From positions 1-9,705 of the forward strand of contig JAIRXA010000138.1 in the NCBI GenBank assembly GCA_031268525.1: a DNA stretch of 9,705 bases, written 5' to 3'. The notes under the pieces were generated by a model. That model did no database searches and was not told the origin of the DNA. It saw nothing but the letters and a program-made list of their open reading frames with translations. Below, piece after piece: positions 5,237-9,705 of this stretch. The stretch is from Coriobacteriales bacterium. GTDB lineage: Bacteria; Actinomycetota; Coriobacteriia; Coriobacteriales; UBA8131. The position numbers and the translations under genes were made by a program. How positions within the stretch are numbered: position 1 is the first letter of the stretch; the number at the start of each line of letters is the position of its first letter.

Positions 5237-6349
5237 CTAGAAGCCTTTCTTCAGGAAATCGGGTATATAGTCGTCGTCCAACACGTTCGCTGAGGCCGAA
5301 CCCATGGAGCGAGCAGGCGCGAAGACGGGCGCACTGTCATCAAAGGAGGCAGCCCCCGAATAGGAGCCACCAAAGTCCATCGAAGACTGCGTATTGGCGT
5401 CGCTGAAGCCCGTAGCGATGACCGTAACCCGAATCTGATCGTCAAGCGAATCGTCGATGACGGAACCGACGATGACGGTAGCGTCCGCGTCGGTTGCTTC
5501 GGTGACGGTCTCGTTGGCTTCCTGAAACTCGATGAGACTCATGTCGGAGGCGCCCGCGACGGAAACGAGCACGCGGCGTGCGCCCGTAATGGATGCTTCC
5601 AGCAACTTGCTGGAGATCGCGGCGGTTGCCGCCTCGACAGCGCGATTGTCACCAGCAGCCACGCCGATGCCCATCATGGCGGTGCCAGCGTCCTTCATGA
5701 CCGTGCGAACGTCCGCAAAGTCGAGGTTGATGATGCCGGGGATGGTGATCAGGTCGGTAATACCCTGCGTGCCCTGGCGCAGAATCTCATCGGCGATACG
5801 GAAGGCGTCGAGCATGGAGACCTTCTTGTCGACAACCTGCAGCAGACGGTCATTGGGAATGACTATGAGCGTATCGACCTTCTGGCCGAGCAGCATGATG
5901 CCGTCCTCGGCCTGCATACGGCGCTTGCGACCCTCAAAACCGAAGGGCTTGGTGACCACGCCGACGGTCAGCGCACCGATCTCATCGCGTGCGATCTCGG
6001 CGACGATCGGAGCGGCGCCGGTCCCGGTGCCTCCACCCTCGCCTGCCGTGACAAAGACCATATCGGCTCCAGCCAATGCGTCGGCGATTTCCGAACGGCT
6101 CTCCTCGGCAGCCTGCGCCCCGATCTCAGGGTCGGCCCCAGCGCCCAGACCCCGCGTGAGGTCCTCGCCAATATGGACAGTCGCATCGGCATCGGACATG
6201 AGCAATGCCTGACGGTCGGTATTGATGGCAACGAATTCGACGCCCTTGATGCCCGCCTCTACCATCCTGTTGACAGCGTTCGTTCCGCCGCCACCGACGC
6301 CGACAACCTTGATGACGGCCAGGTGGTCCCTGCCAATCATGTCAGACAT
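5237..6349 (-). CDS. ftsZ: cell division protein FtsZ
   Basis: FtsZ is the tubulin-like GTPase that polymerises into the cytokinetic ring. The 370-aa protein has the nucleotide-binding GVGGGGTNAV (17-26), the tubulin signature GGGTGTG (105-111), and the synergy T7 loop with Asn208, Asp210 and Asp213 that completes the GTPase site of the next subunit. A short variable linker of about 45 residues (Ser/Ala/Asp-rich) follows. The C-terminal peptide DDDYIPDFLKKGF (358-370) carries the conserved IPxFL(K/R) motif that SepF recognises. The ATG at 6347-6349 has GGAGGA (6355-6360) 5 nt upstream; a second in-frame ATG three codons on lacks such a site. A promoter lies 68-95 nt upstream. Downstream are yggS and sepF on the same strand. 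All key residues are intact. Confidence 0.99.
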   Translation of the reverse strand: MSDMIGRDHLAVIKVVGVGGGGTNAVNRMVEAGIKGVEFVAINTDRQALLMSDADATVHIGEDLTRGLGAGADPEIGAQAAEESRSEIADALAGADMVFVTAGEGGGTGTGAAPIVAEIARDEIGALTVGVVTKPFGFEGRKRRMQAEDGIMLLGQKVDTLIVIPNDRLLQVVDKKVSMLDAFRIADEILRQGTQGITDLITIPGIINLDFADVRTVMKDAGTAMMGIGVAAGDNRAVEAATAAISSKLLEASITGARRVLVSVAGASDMSLIEFQEANETVTEATDADATVIVGSVIDDSLDDQIRVTVIATGFSDANTQSSMDFGGSYSGAASFDDSAPVFAPARSMGSASANVLDDDYIPDFLKKGF

Positions 6350-6416
6350 AAAGTTCCTCCAACTGCGTACCTGGTGCGTTTATGTTCAGTTTCACGCTCG
6401 AAAGAGCACTAGGAGA

Positions 6417-6444
6417 ATAGTAACAGACCCATCACGTGGGTCAA
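6417..6444 (-). promoter_or_regulatory. probable sigma70-type promoter of ftsZ
   Basis: On the minus strand TTGACC (6439-6444, 5 of 6 to the -35 consensus) is followed after 16 nt by TACTAT (6417-6422, a TAnnnT -10). It lies in the 222-nt gap between the DUF2339 gene and ftsZ, giving a leader of about 60 nt. It is the best promoter in the window and could drive the ftsZ-yggS-sepF-proC-yggT group. Confidence 0.6.
6426..6442. promoter_or_regulatory. inverted repeat across the ftsZ promoter (possible operator)
   Basis: GACCCA and TGGGTC (6426-6431 and 6437-6442) form a perfect 6-bp inverted repeat separated by 5 nt. The right arm overlaps the -35 box and the rest fills the -35/-10 spacer, the classic place for a repressor. 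No T-run follows on either strand, so it is not a terminator. The binding protein is unknown. Confidence 0.45.
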
Positions 6445-6571
6445 TAGCAGGGAGTATCAAGGGCGTGTTACATCAAGGGAAACGAGTGTTTTTCAGTTCG
6501 TCCGCGTCAGTGGGGACTGCCACGAGGCTGCCCTTCATGATTGTGCAGAGCCAAAACCAGAACAGGCGCTC

Positions 6572-9265
6572 TTAACCATCGTAGTCTTCTTGATTGGTTC
6601 TGTAGTTCTCTTGATTGGTTTTCAAGCGCTTTACCGCAAAATTATAGAGTGCGCTGATGCCAAAGCAGACCAATCCACAACCGATAAAGGCGATGACTCT
6701 CATGAACGAGTTAAGGTTCACCAGATCGACAACCAAGAGCTTGACCACGCAGAATAATACCAGTATCAAGCCGTAAATCCGCAAGGTGCCGCGACGGAGC
6801 GCAAATCCGACGGCGATGTTGATGAATGCCAGGATCATTGTGACCAGACTGAAGGCATAGGCTTCGTCGAAAATGCGAGTGCAGGCACCGAGGCAGCTTA
6901 ACAGGAGCAGGGTCGTAGCGATCGCATAGATCAGGTCGAACCCTGGGGCGGGCTGTTTACGTCCACTGATACGCAACACGGCAAGCGCCAGCAGCAACAA
7001 GGTGAGCATCAGGGCAAAAGCGATGCCCGGAAGGTCGTAGCGATCAAAGAAACCATGAATGCCAAACTCGATGGTACTTGAGACAAAGATCACCAGCTCA
7101 TCAAGCTTGAGTGTGCTTGCCACACCTGTTGTTGTCACACCTGTTGTTGTCACACCTGTTGTTGTCACACCTGTTGTTGTCACACCTGTTGCGCCCTCTC
7201 TGACCTTTGCCAGAGGTGAGAAGTACGCCAAGAGGAGCAGGGCGGCGTTTATCAACATCAAAATAACAAAGCGGTAATCAGGGGGAATGCCTGGCGTGGA
7301 GCTGGAAAGCAGCACCGGAGCCAGGCCAACCTGGGCGGAGATGAGCACACAGAGCCAGTAGGGTCGCCGCCAGCGTTCTCGAAGACTCGTGTCGCCGAGA
7401 AGGTAGAGCCCACCCAGCAGAGCGAGCAGTACTACCAGATAACCAGCCGCAAGCAAGGTGGTGCCCGTCTGTGCCAGGCGAGAAAACCCAGGCGTCAGCA
7501 TGAGCAGCAGATCGAGCAGAACGGCGCCCACTGCACCATACCAGTAGAGCCGATCTTGGGTGATTGCCCAAGCGCCCGCCGCGGCCAGACTGATGAGAAT
7601 AAGACCAGGTAGATAGATATACGGCGCGCTATCCACCAGAAGGCCAGACGCTCCTACCTGAATGCCAAAAGAGAACGCCTCTCCATGAATGAACACGGAG
7701 CTGATCAGCAGAATCAGTGCGGAGAAGGCGAGGAGCATTATCGTAAGAACGCGCTCGAGCCGGTTGCCGATGGCGCGAAGCCTGAAAACCGTCAGTATGA
7801 CGATGGCGGTAACCAGGGTGATGGCTGCGGTCACGAAGACGGCAAGCACTCCGACCTCGTAAAAGTTTAAGGACGTCTGGACATCAAGCAACTTGTAGGT
7901 GGTCTGCGCTACGGTTACCACCTCGGTGGCCAGCCAGAGGAGGGAGGCCAAAAGTATCAGGACGCGCACATCCCGGGAAGCGTTTTTCCTGACAGATGCC
8001 CTGAGGGTGAGAGCATACAGTACCGTGGCTCCCACGAACTGCAAGGCAAAAGCTCCCAGATAGACCAGCGGTTGATTGGCGATAAGGGCGGTGCGATTGA
8101 GAAAGGAAGACATCATGAGTACCGCACTGGCCGGCACGGTCAATCCGAGCGAAACGAACAGCGCAGTCAGATGGGTGCGTTTGCTGGCGATGAAGGTACC
8201 ACCCACGAGCATGACCGTAGCGGCAGCCTGGTAAGCCAACAACAGGTAGAGCAGGGGGGTGCTCACGGCACCGAGGTATCCGCCGATGACCGAGAAAACC
8301 ATGCCGATGTGGGCGATGACGCTCAAGAACACGGAATCAAAGAATCTGGCGGTTATCAAACAAACTGCTAACCAAACAAGCAATATAAGGTAGGCGGGAA
8401 CGTTGCCGAGCAGGTCAAAATAGAGATGTGTTATGAGCACGGAGATAAAGACCGCTCCCAGACCAGTACCAAGCAGCGCCAGAGAAAACCCGTTCTTATG
8501 GCGGCGCGTAAGCACAAGACCTGCCAGGAAGAGCAGCGCACTGAAGGAAAACATCGCGATGACTTTGATCACGTCGGTGAGGGTGGGCACGACGAGGAAT
8601 CCGAGAAAGATCAGGCCGAGGAAGACAAGTACCGCTGCGATGATGCCGGCAATGTTACGACCCATGACGTTCTCAAAGGATTTGTCTTGTTTGCGCTGTT
8701 GAGGGATTGGCTGTATGGGCATTTGAAAGACGGGCGGATGTTGCGGAGGTGGTGTCTGGAATGGTGGCTGGTTTTGGGCTGGGTAATTCTGAGGCGCCTG
8801 GTTTTGAGATCTTGGAGGGGGCGTCGGTTGAGCGAACGTCGTTTGAGGGGGTTGAGCGAACGTCGTTTGAGGGGGTTGAACGTAAGGGGCTTGAGGTGGT
8901 TGAGCTTGAGGTGGTTGAGCGAACGTCGTTTGAGGAGCCGGATGCGTGGGTTGAAGGGGCTGGGCCGGCGGAGAGGCAGGCTGCTGCTGAGAGACCGTCT
9001 GAGCTTGGGGCTGCAGGCGCGCGGCTACGGGTGCTGCGACCTGTGCTTGTTGTGGGGCCTGTGGTGACGCCTGACTTGGCGCCTGCCCCGGCCCCGGCAC
9101 CTGCATGGAGGGCCGAGCCGGTGGCGGCTGTTGAACTCGTTGTGCCAACCAGTCAAGCTTCTGGTTCAGTCTGTGCACGTCCTGTCGAAGTGAACTGCCC
9201 TGCGACAGCAAGACAATGACCATAACAAAAACAGTGAGTACCAGCAAACCGAAAAGGATATCCAT
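6572..9265 (-). CDS. DUF2339 family large multi-pass membrane protein
   Basis: The 897-aa product looks like a DUF2339 protein, a poorly characterised polytopic membrane family. It has an N-terminal membrane helix (about 3-20), a short heptad-like stretch (LRQDVHRLNQKLDWLAQRV, 26-44), and a Pro/Gln-rich linker (about 47-190) with repeated QTTFAQPP units. From about residue 200 (ENVMGRNIAGIIAAVLVFLGLIFLGF) there are roughly two dozen hydrophobic helices. A loop at about 694-718 has four GVTTT repeats. The C-terminus is a short polar tail rich in Asn, Tyr and Asp. The ATG at 9263-9265 has GAGGA 4 nt upstream and AAAGGAG a little further. It lies upstream of ftsZ on the same strand but with its own 222-nt gap, so co-regulation is unproven. 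Function is unknown; family assignment rests on topology and the conserved block after the linker. Confidence 0.83.
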   Translation of the reverse strand: MDILFGLLVLTVFVMVIVLLSQGSSLRQDVHRLNQKLDWLAQRVQQPPPARPSMQVPGPGQAPSQASPQAPQQAQVAAPVAARLQPQAQTVSQQQPASPPAQPLQPTHPAPQTTFAQPPQAQPPQAPYVQPPQTTFAQPPQTTFAQPTPPPRSQNQAPQNYPAQNQPPFQTPPPQHPPVFQMPIQPIPQQRKQDKSFENVMGRNIAGIIAAVLVFLGLIFLGFLVVPTLTDVIKVIAMFSFSALLFLAGLVLTRRHKNGFSLALLGTGLGAVFISVLITHLYFDLLGNVPAYLILLVWLAVCLITARFFDSVFLSVIAHIGMVFSVIGGYLGAVSTPLLYLLLAYQAAATVMLVGGTFIASKRTHLTALFVSLGLTVPASAVLMMSSFLNRTALIANQPLVYLGAFALQFVGATVLYALTLRASVRKNASRDVRVLILLASLLWLATEVVTVAQTTYKLLDVQTSLNFYEVGVLAVFVTAAITLVTAIVILTVFRLRAIGNRLERVLTIMLLAFSALILLISSVFIHGEAFSFGIQVGASGLLVDSAPYIYLPGLILISLAAAGAWAITQDRLYWYGAVGAVLLDLLLMLTPGFSRLAQTGTTLLAAGYLVVLLALLGGLYLLGDTSLRERWRRPYWLCVLISAQVGLAPVLLSSSTPGIPPDYRFVILMLINAALLLLAYFSPLAKVREGATGVTTTGVTTTGVTTTGVTTTGVASTLKLDELVIFVSSTIEFGIHGFFDRYDLPGIAFALMLTLLLLALAVLRISGRKQPAPGFDLIYAIATTLLLLSCLGACTRIFDEAYAFSLVTMILAFINIAVGFALRRGTLRIYGLILVLFCVVKLLVVDLVNLNSFMRVIAFIGCGLVCFGISALYNFAVKRLKTNQENYRTNQEDYDG
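7121..7190. repeat. perfect 15-bp tandem repeat (4 copies plus 10 bp) in the DUF2339 gene
   Basis: The unit cacacctgttgttgt is repeated without any mismatch at 7121, 7136, 7151 and 7166, followed by its first 10 bases at 7181-7190. It encodes TTTGV four times (residues 696-715) in a loop between membrane helices. Fifteen bases preserve frame, so copy-number change would lengthen the loop without breaking the protein. Perfect identity implies recent expansion. Confidence 0.95.
8826..8936. repeat. 24-bp tandem repeat in the Pro/Gln linker of the DUF2339 gene
   Basis: Units starting ggttgagcgaacgtcg lie at 8826-8849, 8850-8873 and 8913-8936. A diverged copy is at 8874-8897 and a 15-bp shortened one at 8898-8912. 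They encode QTTFAQPP-type octapeptides (about residues 112-146). The first two copies are identical, so the linker is probably length-variable between strains. Confidence 0.85.
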
Positions 9266-9300
9266 GGATTCCTCGCTCCTTTAATCAGTACCCCCCTGAA

Positions 9301-9347
9301 ACCTTTATCCACTCAGCAAAACGAGGATGCCCAGCCTGGATAAAGGT
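9301..9347. repeat. 11-bp perfect inverted repeat ahead of the DUF2339 gene
   Basis: ACCTTTATCCA (9301-9311) and TGGATAAAGGT (9337-9347) are exact inverse copies separated by 25 nt. The nearer arm is about 35 nt upstream of the DUF2339 start codon. Centre-to-centre spacing of 36 nt could suit a cooperative operator; a long-loop mRNA stem in the leader is the alternative. There is no T-run, so it is not a standard terminator. Confidence 0.55.
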
Positions 9348-9476
9348 AATTCCGATGGCTGCCAGTAGTGCAGTGCGAAATCCTATTCTTATGGTAGCAC
9401 ACTGACTTCCCTTCTCACGCAGGCGGACTGAGTGACAGATTCTGAGAGAGACACATGCCAGAGGGGATGGTTCTGG

Positions 9477-9543
9477 GTGTCAGGGACGGTGTCAGGGGGA
9501 CGGAGTGTGTCAGAGGGACGTGTAATTTGTAGACAGGGGACGG
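9477..9543. repeat. degenerate GTGTCAGGGGGACGG-type direct repeats
   Basis: Four related units occur at 9477-9489, 9489-9503, 9507-9520 and 9529-9543. Each has a gtgtcag or gtagaca start and a gggacg end, at irregular spacing. The last runs into the inverted repeat. The GGGACGGTTCC core resembles sequences I associate with REP-type elements near Y1/RAYT transposases in Gram-positives. No transposase gene is in the window. Confidence 0.6.
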
Positions 9544-9603
9544 TTCCTTGTCTACGCCAATCGGTCATTCCCCACATTGTGTGTCTTAGCGTAGACAAGG
9601 AAC
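9529..9603. repeat. three-arm inverted repeat able to form alternative stems
   Basis: GTTCCTTGTCTACGC (9543-9557) is an exact 15-bp inverse of GCGTAGACAAGGAAC (9589-9603), with a 31-nt loop. The middle arm also pairs with 9529-9540 (gtagacagggga), giving a 12-bp stem with two G-T wobbles and a 3-nt loop. The wobbles make that stem stable only as plus-strand RNA or single-stranded DNA. Confidence 0.8.
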
Positions 9604-9630
9604 ACTTGCTTGATTTTCCCCTAGAATACT

Positions 9631-9658
9631 CCAGCAGGAGCCGTCTGGTTCCTGCTGG
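9631..9658. repeat. 12-bp stem-loop at right edge
   Basis: ccagcaggagcc and ggttcctgctgg form a 12-bp stem (one G-T wobble) with a GTCT loop. No T-run follows on either strand, so it is not a textbook Rho-independent terminator. It may be another REP-like hairpin or the terminator remnant of a gene beyond the window. Confidence 0.7.
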
Positions 9659-9705
9659 CTGTCGTCAGGCACGGCACTGGCTTCGAAGAACTGTTTGAGC
9701 CGAGA

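Larger units (their letters stand above)
9266..9705. other. non-coding, repeat-rich region upstream of the DUF2339 gene
   Basis: I see no credible gene in these 440 bases. An open frame on the plus strand (9432-9698) is translated repeat DNA with no ribosome site or family features. The region holds an inverted repeat (9301-9347), a degenerate direct-repeat array (9477-9543), a pair of long inverted repeats (9529-9603) and a strong stem-loop (9631-9658), listed separately. The promoter of the DUF2339 gene should lie in the left part, but no hexamer pair is convincing. No tRNA or rRNA is present. Confidence 0.7.

Noticed and set aside
5532..6212. Long plus-strand open frame opposite ftsZ (226 codons)
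   Set aside because: It is fully antisense to an intact, highly conserved ftsZ. Its Ser/Ala/Pro/Met-rich translation is the product of GC-rich codon third positions, with no family motif.
6445..6571. Terminator after the DUF2339 gene
   Set aside because: Only short 4-bp stems are visible and no hairpin is followed by a T-run on the minus strand, so none is called.
7121..7190. Tandem repeat considered as a CRISPR array
   Set aside because: Units are contiguous 15-mers with no spacers and lie in frame within a coding sequence.
8426..9067. Plus-strand frame with Arg/Leu repeats opposite the DUF2339 linker
   Set aside because: The apparent protein repeat is the reverse reading of the 24-bp tandem repeat encoding the Pro/Gln linker.
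9477..9603. Repeat island considered as a CRISPR array
   Set aside because: Repeats are degenerate, irregularly spaced and mixed in orientation, with no unique spacers of constant length and no cas genes.
9432..9698. Plus-strand 88-codon frame in the right intergenic region
   Set aside because: Its translation is of REP-like repeat DNA (for example the RQGTVPCL stretch), a well-known source of spurious small proteins; no ribosome site.

Overview
The window carries a cell-division and morphogenesis locus of a GC-rich actinomycete-type bacterium. All supported genes lie on the minus strand. In transcription order (right to left) they are: a large DUF2339 membrane protein, ftsZ, yggS (PLP homeostasis), sepF, proC, yggT, divIVA, a small DUF167 protein and a DegV-family fatty-acid-binding protein. 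FtsZ, SepF, YggT and DivIVA together are typical of Gram-positives. The moderately high GC, Ala/Pro/Asp-rich linkers, the DivIVA (Wag31-like) polar-growth protein and the absence of ftsA point to Actinomycetota. I lean towards a Coriobacteriia-like lineage, but this is inference from gene order and composition, with no 16S or other marker in the window.

Layout. Positions 4-2040 hold degV, the DUF167 gene and divIVA, packed with overlaps or a 1-nt gap. Positions 2080-4330 hold yggT, proC and sepF, linked by 4-nt or 1-nt stop/start overlaps, so translation is probably coupled. yggS (4421-5104) and ftsZ (5237-6349) follow, with short leaders of about 90 and 130 nt. A good sigma70-like promoter with an inverted repeat across its -35/spacer lies before ftsZ (6417-6444). 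The DUF2339 gene (6572-9265) is separated from ftsZ by 222 nt. Positions 9266-9705 are non-coding and hold inverted repeats and a degenerate array of GGGACGG-type units resembling REP/RAYT-associated repeats.

How the genes fit together. FtsZ forms the division ring. SepF tethers it to the membrane, replacing FtsA. DivIVA marks poles and septa, and YggT is a small membrane protein habitually linked to this cluster. YggS and ProC connect the locus to PLP and proline metabolism. The yggS-sepF-proC order also occurs in cyanobacteria (pipY-sepF-proC), which suggests an old linkage.

The most notable finding is about translation starts. Two genes of the cluster, yggS and the DUF167 gene, have no ATG/GTG/TTG codon that would preserve their conserved N-termini. 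Well-placed Shine-Dalgarno sequences instead point to ATC and CTG starts. Other points of interest are a perfect 15-bp tandem repeat inside the DUF2339 coding sequence, a 12-residue repeat in an unusual YggT N-terminal extension, and the repeat-rich right-hand intergenic region. I found no clear evidence for a wholly new multi-gene system.
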